A stretch of 16,899 nucleotides of DNA from Desulfitobacterium_A sp035539115 (GCF_035539115.1 NZ_DATLJA010000050.1:1-16899); one strand, 5' to 3'; positions 1-7,296 are shown, counted from the first letter of the stretch. Notes: generated by a model not told the origin, from the letters alone. A program made the numbers and translations.

Positions 1-1
1 C

Positions 2-418
2 ACGGATATGTCATGCTTTCCTTCGGCTGGACACTTCTGCTCCTGGGCCGGGGTCTGTCCTCAGAATAACGAGACAGGGGGTAAACGACGGTCAGCTAAA
101 ACCAAAAAAGGCAATCGTTATCTCAAAGCTATTTTGACTCAATGTGTCAATTCCCTTGCTCGTAGCAAGAAAAATTCACGCTTGATTACTCGCTTCCACT
201 CGCTAAAAATTCGCCGTGGCCACAATAAAGCGGTGATGGCTGTTTGCCGATCGATTCTGATTGCTATTTATAACATGCTTTCTAAAAACGAGCCTTTTAA
301 AGAAATGTCCGAACCCAGCATTTCCAAAGAAAAGTCTTTTTCTTTTTTGAAGGTTTCTGATGATTTATTGATTCAAGAACTAATTAAACGTGGATACAAG
401 TTAGAAGCAGCAACTTAG
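2..418 (+). CDS. IS110-family transposase, C-terminal part (cut by window edge)
   Basis: The reading frame is open from the first bases of the window, so this is the 3' part of a longer gene (IS110 transposases are usually about 400 residues; about 138 are here). The stretch PSAGHFCSWAGVCPQNNE followed by a basic GGKRR segment and alpha-helical residues with LARSKKNSRL and RRGHNKAV is typical of the Transposase_20 C-terminal domain of IS110-type DEDD transposases. The ATG at position 8 is internal to the family domain and not a real start. There is no obvious terminal inverted repeat downstream, as expected for IS110 elements. Whether the copy is intact cannot be judged because the N-terminal catalytic domain lies outside the window. 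It sits about 130 bp from a CRISPR remnant, so the insertion may have altered that locus. Confidence 0.88.
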   Translation, partial: TDMSCFPSAGHFCSWAGVCPQNNETGGKRRSAKTKKGNRYLKAILTQCVNSLARSKKNSRLITRFHSLKIRRGHNKAVMAVCRSILIAIYNMLSKNEPFKEMSEPSISKEKSFSFLKVSDDLLIQELIKRGYKLEAAT

Positions 419-459
419 CTATTTTATGTAATTAATCTGTAATTTTATGGAATCTATGA

Positions 460-475
460 GTCTATAATAATAGAC
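460..475. repeat. Short inverted repeat after the IS110 gene
   Basis: GTCTAT (460-465) and ATAGAC (470-475) form a 6 bp stem with an AATA loop, in the AT-rich gap between the transposase stop and the first CRISPR repeat. It may mark the end region of the insertion sequence or be a weak terminator. No tract of T residues follows directly, so no firm role is assigned. Confidence 0.35.
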
Positions 476-550
476 TTTATTTCAGTGTTGCCTTTTTTAA
501 GTCTCTGGAGCTTTACTCACAGGTTTCCGCTTTTTCAAACTATGTTACGT

Positions 551-648
551 GTCGCACCCCGTGCGGGTGCGTGGATTGAAACTCATTCGTTAATCTGTTG
601 TTACTTGCATCCGAAGGTCGCACCCCGTGCGGGTGCGTGGATTGAAAC
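551..648 (+). CRISPR. Two-repeat, one-spacer CRISPR remnant, type I-C-like repeat
   Basis: Two identical 32 bp repeats lie at 551-582 and 617-648, separated by a 34 bp unique spacer (583-616). Each repeat contains the inverted arms CGCACCC and GGGTGCG around a CGTGC loop and ends in ATTGAAAC, the 3' tag common to several type I repeats; the sequence as a whole resembles subtype I-C repeats. That orientation implies transcription left to right, with any leader on the IS110 side. No cas gene is in the window, and no further repeat copy is seen at 419-550 or after 648. This is either an orphan remnant, or the trailer end of an array whose other part lies beyond the insertion sequence. Confidence 0.88.
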
Positions 649-686
649 TATAAATTGTTTCTAAGTCTGATGAAAAAGTCTATTTT

Positions 687-950
687 TCATCCACCCGCAG
701 AAAGGAATCGAAATCGAAAAGCCTGAACCATATTCAAGACAACTTCCTTCTCTGCTTGAAAGGTGACATGAACAACAGGCAGAGTAATCGAACCTAGGCA
801 TATGGACTGTTCCTCACTTAGTTGAACCTCCCAGTCGGGTCCTTGAAGGTGATCTGGTGAAAGCAATCTTCCTCCCAGAGTTAGAAAATAATCGAGAAAG
901 AGCTGACGTTTTAGTCCGCGCATCTCGAGGGTTTGCGTAAAGCTATTCAT
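687..950 (-). CDS. Small conserved-looking protein, possibly MoaD-related C-terminal (DUF1952-like) family
   Basis: This 87-residue protein starts at ATG 950, with GGAGGG six bases upstream on the minus strand, so translation is well supported. It has no signal peptide and no membrane segment. The visible pattern is an N-terminal helix (RGLKRQLFLDYFLTLGG), a central GPDWEV strand, a further strand ending VHVTF, and a C-terminal helix closing with FRFRFLSAGG. From memory this resembles the small domain found at the C-terminus of some MoaD-related proteins (DUF1952), which would suit its position next to mobB, but the match is not certain. It is transcribed divergently from mobB across about 100 bp. 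A role in pterin cofactor handling is inference; a plain hypothetical protein is the safe fallback. Confidence 0.6.
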   Translation of the reverse strand: MNSFTQTLEMRGLKRQLFLDYFLTLGGRLLSPDHLQGPDWEVQLSEEQSICLGSITLPVVHVTFQAEKEVVLNMVQAFRFRFLSAGG

Positions 951-964
951 TTTATCCCTCCAAC

Positions 965-994
965 TTGAAACGTTTTCTCATCTCATGGTATGAT
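965..994 (+). promoter_or_regulatory. Sigma-A-type promoter for mobB
   Basis: TTGAAA (965-970) and TATGAT (989-994) are separated by 18 bp. The predicted RNA start, near 1001, leaves about a 50-base leader before the mobB start at 1053. The -10 element covers the in-frame ATG at 990, which argues against that ATG being the translation start. Confidence 0.6.
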
Positions 995-1052
995 TATGCC
1001 ATATATTTCTATGTTTTGGGCCTTTGTGCCAGAAGAATGGAGGATTAACAGG

Positions 1053-1574
1053 ATGACAGAGAATATTCGTGATCTGAGTCAGGAGCAGATTCCTGTTGTA
1101 TCGGTTGTTGGGAAATCGGATGTGGGGAAAACCACGTTACTCGAGAAGCTTTTAAAGGAATCAAAGCGGAGAGGTTGGCGGGTAGCGACCGTAAAGCATG
1201 ATGTACATGGCTTTGATATGGACAAGCCGGGTAAGGATACTTGGCGGCATGCTCAGGCAGGTGCTGATATGGTTGTTATTTCTTCCCCCAATAAAATTGC
1301 TATTTTGGAAAGCGTCGACGAAGACAAGCCGCTGGATGAAGTCCTTAGTCGAATTCGTGGCGTAGATTTAATTTTTACCGAAGGCTATCGCCGTGCGAAT
1401 AAGGCAAAGATCGAAATCTTTCGCTCTGAAGTATATCAAGACCTGCTTTGTGAGCCAGAAGAGCTTATGGCGATTGCTGCCGATGTCCAATTAAACAATG
1501 GAGTTCCATGTTACGATTTAGATGATGCGAAAGGCCTTTGCGATCTTATTGCGGAAAAGTTCAGACTCAGGTGA
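1053..1574 (+). CDS. mobB: Molybdopterin-guanine dinucleotide biosynthesis protein MobB
   Basis: This 173-residue cytosolic GTP-binding P-loop protein belongs to the family that assists attachment of a nucleotide to molybdopterin, acting with MobA. The Walker A motif GKSDVGKT is at residues 20-27; KHDVHGFDMDKPGKDTWRH (around 48-66) and the FTEGYRR segment (around 108-114) are family hallmarks. I place the start at ATG 1053 because GGAGG at 1039-1043 sits nine bases upstream. An upstream in-frame ATG at 990 falls inside the probable -10 box. It is a single-gene unit ended by a strong terminator at 1634-1682. It fits the cofactor theme of the window, although AOR-type enzymes carry a bis-pterin cofactor without a nucleotide, so MobB probably serves other molybdo- or tungstoenzymes in the cell. 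Confidence 0.93.
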   Translation: MTENIRDLSQEQIPVVSVVGKSDVGKTTLLEKLLKESKRRGWRVATVKHDVHGFDMDKPGKDTWRHAQAGADMVVISSPNKIAILESVDEDKPLDEVLSRIRGVDLIFTEGYRRANKAKIEIFRSEVYQDLLCEPEELMAIAADVQLNNGVPCYDLDDAKGLCDLIAEKFRLR

Positions 1575-1633
1575 TCCAATAATACAACGAGGCTTCTTGC
1601 CATGCGTGGTTAAACAAGGGAGCTTTAAAAAAT

Positions 1634-1682
1634 AAACTTCGTACCACTTCGATTAATTTTGAAGTGATGCGAAGTTTTTTTT
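1634..1682. terminator. Bidirectional intrinsic terminator between mobB and the sigma-54 activator
   Basis: Arms 1634-1650 and 1661-1677 pair over 17 positions, with one wobble and one mismatch, around a 10-base loop. Eight T residues follow at 1675-1682 on the plus strand. The A-rich left flank (1626-1636) gives a U-rich tail for minus-strand transcripts too. It sits between convergent genes. Confidence 0.88.
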
Positions 1683-1696
1683 CTACTGGTTTAAAA

Positions 1697-3574
1697 CTAC
1701 AGATTGATGTTCATGTCTTTAATCTTTCGGTACAACGTATTTCGCCCAATGCCTAAAATCCGGGCTGCTGGTGCGATTTTGCCATGGGTCTGGGCAAGTG
1801 AGTTAACAATGGTTTGTCGTGTTTGCTGAAACATAAGAGAGTGTGATTCAACGGATTCAGACCTAGTGTTTGCAGAGGTTCTCAATTCTGGTGGCAAATC
1901 ATTGACTGATAATCTCGGTGTATTCGCCAGGGCAACCATGCCTTCAATACAATTTTCCAATTCGCGAACGTTCCCAGGCCAGGAATGGGCGAATAAATAG
2001 GGGTAAACTTCTTCATCAATTTGCATCAGGGGGCGACCCAGCGAGGTGCAAGATCTTTGGATGAAATAAGGAACGAGTTCGTGAATATCTTCCAGACGTT
2101 CACGAAGAGGGGCAAGCTCGATAGAAATCACTTTGAGCCGATAATATAGATCGAGACGAAACGTCTTGTCCTCAACCATGGCATTAAGGTCTCGATGTGA
2201 GGCGACGATAACACGGACATCGATCTTATGCGGCTTAGTATCTCCAATACGTGTAATTTCTTTTTCCTGCAGTACGCGGAGAAGTGCAACCTGCGCCGTA
2301 AGCGGCATATCACCAATTTCATCCAAGAAAATTGTCCCTTGATGGGCAAGTTCAAACTTGCCAGGTTGTCCACCTCGGCGAGCTCCTGTAAAAGCGCCGT
2401 CACTATAACCGAACAATTCGCTTTCCAGCAGGGAACTCGGTAAAGCAGCGCAGTTCAAGGCTATAAAAGGCCCTTGATTGTGAGGACTCAGATTATGGAT
2501 CATCTGAGCGATGATTTCCTTACCGGTCCCGCTTTCACCTTGAAGGAGAATGGAAGAATGGGTTAAGGCTGCCCTTTGGGCTTTTTCTAAGAGCTGACGA
2601 GAAGCCGGACTACTCCCCACCCAAAGAAGAGCAGAAGGTTCTGAGGGAAGGTTTAGCTGTACAGTTCCAATCGCACCTAGGGATTTCCCTGATTCATCGG
2701 TTATCGGCGTAAGCTTGGAGACGATCTCATTACCTGTCGTGTTTTTTAAGTGAAGATCTAATTCCTTGTGATTAAGAACCCAGCCTTTGGGAGTGCTGAA
2801 GACCTCTTTGACGAGCTTGCCGATCACATCTTCACGTTTTCGACCCAGCAGCGAAGCGCCAGTACGGTTAATATTCGTGATGAGTCCATTAGGATCAATC
2901 GAGATAAATCCTTCCTGAAGCAATTCGGTCGCCAATTTTGCACCTTGCTGAGAGAAGCTGAGTTGGCGCTTAATATCTAAAGCGCGTAAGTTTTGTTCAA
3001 TCATTTTTGCCCCCAGCATGGCGATTTCCAAGATGCGTTCTTGCCTGTTCCCGGTTTCACCGCTAATATCGATGACGCCGAGGGTATCCCCTTGGACTCC
3101 CACTATGGGGGCGGCGCAACAGGTTAAAAAATGATTTTCTTTAACATAATGTTCCCAGCCGGAAATGGTAATCGGGATATTTTCCGAAAGGGCTGTCCCG
3201 ATGGCATTCGTTCCTTTCACGTCTTCACGCCAATTTGCGCCCGGAGATAGATGGATCCGCTGAGCTTTATTGACAAAAGGTCCATCTCCTTTAGCTTCGA
3301 GAATGAATCCGTTCTTATCACCGAGGAGGATAGTATAATTTGCGTTGATAAGTAATTGAAAGATATACGGTAAAATGGGTTCGGCAGCACGAATTAAGTC
3401 CTCTTGGGAATCGCGTAATTCGCGTAGGTGAGGTGCTGACAGGATCATATTTTGCGAGATATTTAAGTGGTTGACGTTATAGTTCAGACTTCTTTGCCAG
3501 GAGCGATATATTACAGGTGTGACTTCAGTTTCAATCATTTTACCTTTAAGAAACTTGTCCCAAGGTTCACTCAT
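1697..3574 (-). CDS. Sigma-54-dependent transcriptional activator (GAF-PAS-AAA+-Fis, AcoR-like)
   Basis: This 625-residue DNA-binding enhancer-binding protein activates sigma-54 RNA polymerase. The N-terminal SWQRS segment and a GAF-like domain (about 60-190) resemble AcoR-type sensors of small organic ligands; a PAS domain follows (about 215-310). The AAA+ domain has Walker A GESGTGKE (about 344-351), the sigma-54-contacting GAFTGA loop (about 392-397) and Walker B IFLDEIGD. The C-terminal Fis helix-turn-helix reads APAARILGIGRNTLYRKI. There is no receiver domain, so direct ligand control is likely. I start at ATG 3574, with AAGGAG nine bases upstream on the minus strand; a 14-residue upstream extension is possible but lacks a site. 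It faces aor, whose promoter is of the sigma-54 type, so aor (and probably adh) is the likely target. The inducer is unknown; an aldehyde or alcohol is inference. Confidence 0.93.
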   Translation of the reverse strand: MSEPWDKFLKGKMIETEVTPVIYRSWQRSLNYNVNHLNISQNMILSAPHLRELRDSQEDLIRAAEPILPYIFQLLINANYTILLGDKNGFILEAKGDGPFVNKAQRIHLSPGANWREDVKGTNAIGTALSENIPITISGWEHYVKENHFLTCCAAPIVGVQGDTLGVIDISGETGNRQERILEIAMLGAKMIEQNLRALDIKRQLSFSQQGAKLATELLQEGFISIDPNGLITNINRTGASLLGRKREDVIGKLVKEVFSTPKGWVLNHKELDLHLKNTTGNEIVSKLTPITDESGKSLGAIGTVQLNLPSEPSALLWVGSSPASRQLLEKAQRAALTHSSILLQGESGTGKEIIAQMIHNLSPHNQGPFIALNCAALPSSLLESELFGYSDGAFTGARRGGQPGKFELAHQGTIFLDEIGDMPLTAQVALLRVLQEKEITRIGDTKPHKIDVRVIVASHRDLNAMVEDKTFRLDLYYRLKVISIELAPLRERLEDIHELVPYFIQRSCTSLGRPLMQIDEEVYPYLFAHSWPGNVRELENCIEGMVALANTPRLSVNDLPPELRTSANTRSESVESHSLMFQQTRQTIVNSLAQTHGKIAPAARILGIGRNTLYRKIKDMNINL

Positions 3575-3627
3575 AACACCATTCTCCTTTATCACCGTTC
3601 TGAGCAGTAATAGCACGCGTTAAAGTC

Positions 3628-3656
3628 AGAATAGCATATCTATTCAGGCAAAACAA
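3628..3656 (-). promoter_or_regulatory. Sigma-A-type promoter of the activator gene, with internal dyad
   Basis: On the minus strand, TTGTTT (3651-3656) and TATTCT (3628-3633) are 17 bp apart. A perfect inverted repeat, GAATAG-N5-CTATTC (3629-3645), covers the -10 box and part of the spacer, a place where a repressor or the activator itself could bind. Confidence 0.5.
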
Positions 3657-3715
3657 CAGCTTGATTAGGGACCGTTGACTAGGACCTAGTATTGTGTTCC
3701 ATTATGGTGCATTGC

Positions 3716-3733
3716 GATACACTTAGCTGTATC
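3716..3733. promoter_or_regulatory. Candidate upstream activating site for the sigma-54 activator
   Basis: GATACA-N6-TGTATC is a perfect 6 bp inverted repeat. It is centred about 95 bp before the predicted aor RNA start, the usual position for an enhancer of an AAA+ sigma-54 activator. It is in the gap between the activator gene and aor. Binding is inference. Confidence 0.55.
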
Positions 3734-3794
3734 AAGAAGGGCAATTTAAAAAGGAAAAAGGAGCTATAAAGGGCTATAACCGATATTGGTAGCT

Positions 3795-3810
3795 TGGCAT
3801 AATTCTTGCA
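3795..3810 (+). promoter_or_regulatory. Sigma-54 (-24/-12) promoter of aor
   Basis: TGGCAT at 3795-3800 and TTGCA at 3806-3810 place the invariant GG and GC exactly 10 bp apart, as the -24/-12 consensus requires. The predicted start near 3821 leaves about a 40-base leader before the aor ribosome site. The neighbouring divergent gene encodes a sigma-54 activator. Confidence 0.85.
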
Positions 3811-3859
3811 ATTAATTATTGTAAAGAAAACTGAAAAAAGTAATAAGGAGGAAAAGAAA

Positions 3860-5653
3860 ATGGGCGGTTATACTGGAAAGATCCTACGAATCAATTTGAC
3901 GGACAAAACGATTAAGACCGAAGCTTTAAATATGGAGCTTGCAAAAAAATATCTAAGTGGACGCGGTCTCGCTGGTAAAATGTTTACGGATGAGGTTCCG
4001 GCAGATGTTGAACCCTTTGCCCCTGAAAATAAATTGTTTATTTCGACAGGTGCTCTGACAGGAACCAATGCACCCACTTCGGGACGATTCATGGTTGTGA
4101 CAAAGTCTCCGCTTAATAGTACCTTAGCTTCTTCAAACTCGGGTGGACATTGGGGACCTCAACTGAAGTTCGCCGGGTACGATATGCTCGTGCTCGAAGG
4201 GGCATCGGCTACCCCGGTCTATATCTCGATTAATGATGATCAGGTGGAGATCAAAGATGCTGACCACGTCTGGGGAAAAGATGTTTATGAAACGTCGGCA
4301 ATTCTTAAGCAAGAGTTTGGGGATGACCAGGCGAAAGTCTTAACAATCGGTCCTGCAGGTGAGAATTTGTCCTATATGGCTGCAGTCATGAATGACCTTT
4401 ACCGTGCGGCTGGGCGAAATGGTGTCGGTGCAGTTATGGGATCGAAGAAGGTTAAAGGGATCATCGTGCGGGGTACCGGTAAGGTTGAAAATGCGGATCC
4501 TGAAGGCATGAAGACCGTTCTTAGTGGAGTGATGAAGAAGATCCGGGAAAATGGAGTTACAGGTCAGGGATTGCCTTCTTATGGAAGCGCCATCTTAGTT
4601 AATATTATTAACGAAAACGGGATTTATCCTGTTAATAATTTTCAGGGATCCTACGACCCTGACGCCGATAAAATTAGTGGCGAAACGATGACTGAAAAAT
4701 ACCTTGTTAAAAAACACCCCTGTTATCGTTGCCCGATTGCCTGTGGACGTTACTGCAAGTGGGATGAAGGCGAAGGTGGGGGTCCAGAATATGAAACCGT
4801 TTGGGTTTTTGGCTCGGACTGTGGAATTCATGATTATGATGCCATCCATCAAGCGAATGACCTTTGTAATAAGTATGGATTAGATACCATCTCCGTAGGC
4901 GGAACTATCGCAGCGGGGATGGAGTTAGTCCAACGTGGATTAATCAAGCCTGAAGAACTCGGTGGTACACCCTTAGAGTTCGGAAATGCGGCAGGAATGG
5001 TTGAGTGGGTTCGGAAAATCGCTTTTGCTGAAGGGCTAGGCGCGAAGATGACCTTGGGTTCCTATCGCTTTGCCGAAAATTACGGACTTCCTGAGCTATC
5101 TATGTCAGTTAAAAAACAGGAACTTCCGGCCTATGATCCACGCGGTGTTCAAGGGCAAGGCTTGGCCTATGCAACGAGTAATCGTGGAGGGTGCCATGTA
5201 CGGGGTTATATGATTTCTCCTGAAATTCTTGGACTTCCAGAAAAGCTGGATCGATTCTCCATTGAGGGCAAAGCGGCTTGGGTCAAGATATTCCAAGACC
5301 TTACGGGAGTCATCGATTCGATTGGACTTTGCCTCTTCTCGTCGTTTGCCCTGGGTTTATCAGACTATACCCAACTCGTCAATGCCGTGACTGGGTTTAA
5401 CTATTCGGACGAAGAACTCCTGAAATGTGGCGAAAGAGTTTGGAATATCGAACGTCTTCATAATTTACGTGTGGGCTACACGAAAGCAGATGACAGTCTG
5501 CCTAAACGTTTGCTTAAGGACCCAGTTGAGGATGGACCTTCCAAGGGACAGGTCTTTAGACTCGAAGAGCTTCTGCCTGAATATTACAGTGTCCGCGGCT
5601 GGAGTGAAGAGGGAATTCCTACCCCTGAGTATCTGAACGCTTTGAACATGTAA
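3860..5653 (+). CDS. aor: Aldehyde:ferredoxin oxidoreductase, tungsten-dependent
   Basis: This 597-residue cytosolic enzyme oxidises aldehydes to carboxylates, or runs the reverse, using ferredoxin and a tungsten bis-pterin cofactor. The N-terminal start GGYTGKILRINLT and the SGRGLAGKM segment are typical of AOR. The cluster ligands are C288, C291 and C295 (CYRCPIAC) and C491 in DSIGLC, the same spacing as known AOR. The start is ATG 3860 with AAGGAGG eight bases upstream. A TTG at 3806 in the same frame lies inside the -12 promoter element and is excluded. Transcription probably depends on the sigma-54 activator encoded divergently. A terminator follows the gene, so the cofactor genes downstream are at least partly uncoupled. 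The TupABC genes nearby support tungsten rather than molybdenum. The exact aldehyde substrate cannot be read from sequence. Confidence 0.95.
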   Translation: MGGYTGKILRINLTDKTIKTEALNMELAKKYLSGRGLAGKMFTDEVPADVEPFAPENKLFISTGALTGTNAPTSGRFMVVTKSPLNSTLASSNSGGHWGPQLKFAGYDMLVLEGASATPVYISINDDQVEIKDADHVWGKDVYETSAILKQEFGDDQAKVLTIGPAGENLSYMAAVMNDLYRAAGRNGVGAVMGSKKVKGIIVRGTGKVENADPEGMKTVLSGVMKKIRENGVTGQGLPSYGSAILVNIINENGIYPVNNFQGSYDPDADKISGETMTEKYLVKKHPCYRCPIACGRYCKWDEGEGGGPEYETVWVFGSDCGIHDYDAIHQANDLCNKYGLDTISVGGTIAAGMELVQRGLIKPEELGGTPLEFGNAAGMVEWVRKIAFAEGLGAKMTLGSYRFAENYGLPELSMSVKKQELPAYDPRGVQGQGLAYATSNRGGCHVRGYMISPEILGLPEKLDRFSIEGKAAWVKIFQDLTGVIDSIGLCLFSSFALGLSDYTQLVNAVTGFNYSDEELLKCGERVWNIERLHNLRVGYTKADDSLPKRLLKDPVEDGPSKGQVFRLEELLPEYYSVRGWSEEGIPTPEYLNALNM

Positions 5654-5674
5654 TACTATAGTTTAAAAAATGAT

Positions 5675-5704
5675 AAAAAGGGGACCTTTAGGGGTTCCCT
5701 TTTT
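5675..5704 (+). terminator. Intrinsic terminator between aor and moaD
   Basis: A 12 bp stem (5675-5686 with 5693-5704, one G-U pair) has a six-base loop and ends in five T residues. It lies directly before the moaD ribosome site (AAAGGAG, 5707-5713), so it would reduce flow of the strong aor transcript into moaD-moeA. Confidence 0.8.
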
Positions 5705-5721
5705 AGAAAGGAGAATTGTCC

Positions 5722-5946
5722 ATGCGCGTAACGATTAAGCTCTTTGCTACGTTCCGAGATGGTCGATTCAAGGTGGAGAGCAGAGAGCTGCCAGAGGAAA
5801 GCCAGGTCGGGGATGTGCTGCAAGCGTTAGGAATAGCTCCCAAAGAGGTGGCCATTTGTTTAGTGAACGGGCGAGACGCGAATGAATATTACACCCTAGG
5901 GGAGGGAGATACCCTCTCACTTTTTCCACCTGTAGGTGGAGGGTGA
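5722..5946 (+). CDS. moaD: MoaD-family ubiquitin-like sulfur carrier
   Basis: This small beta-grasp protein of 74 residues carries sulfur as a thiocarboxylate on its C-terminal glycine for dithiolene formation in molybdopterin. It begins MRVTIKLFATFRD, has the internal AICLVNGRD segment and LSLFPPVGGG at the end, the canonical MoaD tail with terminal Gly-Gly. The chosen start is ATG 5722, with AAAGGAG eight bases upstream; a TTG at 5716 is too close to the site. No MoaE, MoaA or MoaC is present in the window, so the partner large subunit is elsewhere. Its position after aor suggests a copy devoted to the tungsten cofactor, which is inference. A ThiS-like role is less likely given the neighbours. 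Confidence 0.9.
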   Translation: MRVTIKLFATFRDGRFKVESRELPEESQVGDVLQALGIAPKEVAICLVNGRDANEYYTLGEGDTLSLFPPVGGG

Positions 5947-5959
5947 GAATAAAAAGGTA

Positions 5960-6046
5960 TATAATTGTAAGTGGACAAGTGAGACTTGTCATCTGCATCA
6001 CCAAGGCACTTGGCCAGGGGATAATTAATCGAGCAGATGAAAGGTG
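5960..6046 (+). promoter_or_regulatory. Promoter -10 box and structured leader before moeA
   Basis: A perfect TATAAT (5960-5965) without a good -35 is followed at once by a set of stems. GACAAGT/ACTTGTC (5974-5980, 5984-5990) has a GAG loop, ATCTGC/GCAGAT (5991-5996, 6033-6038) encloses the rest, and CCAAG/CTTGG (6001-6005, 6009-6013) sits inside. An exclusive alternative is CAAGTG (5976-5981) with CACTTG (6007-6012). The closing arm ends next to the moeA ribosome site AAAGGTG (6040-6046), so the fold could tune moeA translation. It does not match any riboswitch I can name. Confidence 0.5.
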
Positions 6047-6054
6047 TATTGAAT

Positions 6055-7296
6055 ATGGGAAGCAGTAGTGAACTATTTAAGGTTAAAACCTTAGCCGAAG
6101 TGGTCGAAACCCTGAAACCGTATGTCCAGTCCTTCTATGAACGAATCGAAGAAATTCCGTTAACGGAATCCCTCGGTCGAATCTTAGCCAAGGATATTCA
6201 AGTGGTTGATCCTGTACCCCATTACCGTAAATCGACGGTGGATGGCTTAGCCGTAAGAGCGAGCGATACATTTGGGGCCAGTGAAAGTATGCCCGCTCTT
6301 ATCCAGTGTCAGGGTGAGGTCTTCATGGGAATCGCCCCCGTGGATTCGCTCAAGCCAGGTGAAGGGATGCTTATTCCGACAGGGGGAATGCTCCCTGAAG
6401 GTGCGGATGCAGTCGTCATGGTTGAACATCTGGAAGAGTTCGGGCAAGGACTTGATGGGGTGGCCAAGCCGATCGCCCCAGGAGAAAATGTAATTGATAT
6501 TGGTGAAGATCTGAGTGAAGGGGAAGTCATTGTCTCCCGGTATACGAAAATACGTCCTCAGGAAATGGGCTTGCTCGCTTCCCAAGGCATACTTTCGGTT
6601 CCGGTGCTTCCTCGCTTTAAAGTTGGAATTCTTTCTACAGGAGATGAAATTGTATCCCCTGAGGTCAGGCCAGCTCCTGCTGAGTCTCGGGATATCAACG
6701 GGTACGCCTTATTGGGACAGGCCTTAGCTGCGGGTGCTGAGGCGAAGTATTATGGAATCGTGAAGGATGATGCCGAGGCATTGCGGCAAACGCTCCAGAA
6801 GATGGTAGAGGAAAATGACGTGGTGCTCCTTTCCGGCGGAAGTTCGGTTGGGGTTCGTGATTTTTCAGCGCAGCTTATCGAAGAACTGGGGGAACCGGGC
6901 TTATTGTTCCATGGGATAGCCCTTCGTCCTGGGAAGCCTACGATTGGTGGAGTAGTGGAAGAAAAACTGATCTTCGGGTTACCGGGGCATCCTGCTTCAG
7001 CCATGGTCGTTTTTGAAAGTGTGGTTCGTCCATGGCTCGAGGCTTCTGTTCTGCGCAACCAAAGCTATCCTGAACCCGAGGGGACCTTGACTCAAAATAT
7101 CTACTCAGGTACTGGACGCGAAGAATTTGTACGTGTGCGCATATTGCCTGAAGGTAAAGAGTGGCGCATTGAGCCGCTCCGCGGTAAGTCGGGCTTGATT
7201 CGGACGATGGTCCTGGCCGATGGGATTGTTCATATTGATTTAAATACCGAAGGAATCGAAGCGGGTAAACGCGTAAAGGTTCATATATTACGTTAG
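6055..7296 (+). CDS. moeA: Molybdopterin molybdenumtransferase MoeA (stand-alone copy)
   Basis: This 413-residue cytosolic enzyme inserts molybdate or tungstate into adenylylated molybdopterin. It shows the family order: N-terminal domain with STVDGLAVRASDTFG (around 62-76), LIPTGGMLPEGADAVV (around 105-120), the MogA-like core with STGDEI and GGSSVGVRD (around 260-268), LPGHPASA (around 309-316) and the C-terminal beta-barrel. I start at ATG 6055, with AAAGGTG eight bases before it; ATG 6037 has no well-spaced site and falls in the leader stem. A second MoeA with a fused extra domain follows 41 bp later, so the two may handle different metals or steps. The copy has all the usual residues and looks functional. 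Confidence 0.94.
   Translation: MGSSSELFKVKTLAEVVETLKPYVQSFYERIEEIPLTESLGRILAKDIQVVDPVPHYRKSTVDGLAVRASDTFGASESMPALIQCQGEVFMGIAPVDSLKPGEGMLIPTGGMLPEGADAVVMVEHLEEFGQGLDGVAKPIAPGENVIDIGEDLSEGEVIVSRYTKIRPQEMGLLASQGILSVPVLPRFKVGILSTGDEIVSPEVRPAPAESRDINGYALLGQALAAGAEAKYYGIVKDDAEALRQTLQKMVEENDVVLLSGGSSVGVRDFSAQLIEELGEPGLLFHGIALRPGKPTIGGVVEEKLIFGLPGHPASAMVVFESVVRPWLEASVLRNQSYPEPEGTLTQNIYSGTGREEFVRVRILPEGKEWRIEPLRGKSGLIRTMVLADGIVHIDLNTEGIEAGKRVKVHILR

Noticed and set aside
669..691. Perfect 9 bp hairpin (GATGAAAAA/TTTTTCATC) as a terminator
   Set aside because: The stem is AT-rich and lacks a T tract on either strand outside it; it overlaps the stop of the small gene but a terminator call is not supported.
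990..1052. Longer MobB starting at ATG 990
   Set aside because: It overlaps the TATGAT -10 box and has no ribosome site; GGAGG at 1039-1043 serves ATG 1053.
3806..3859. N-terminal extension of aor from TTG 3806
   Set aside because: The codon is part of the -12 element of the sigma-54 promoter, so it would lie upstream of the RNA start; ATG 3860 has an ideal AAGGAGG.
5947..6054. Moco/Tuco riboswitch
   Set aside because: The leader is shorter than that class and I do not see its conserved core; it is kept only as an unassigned structured leader.
6247..6585. 112-codon minus-strand frame inside moeA
   Set aside because: It is antisense to well-conserved MoeA motifs, has no ribosome site and no recognisable domain.
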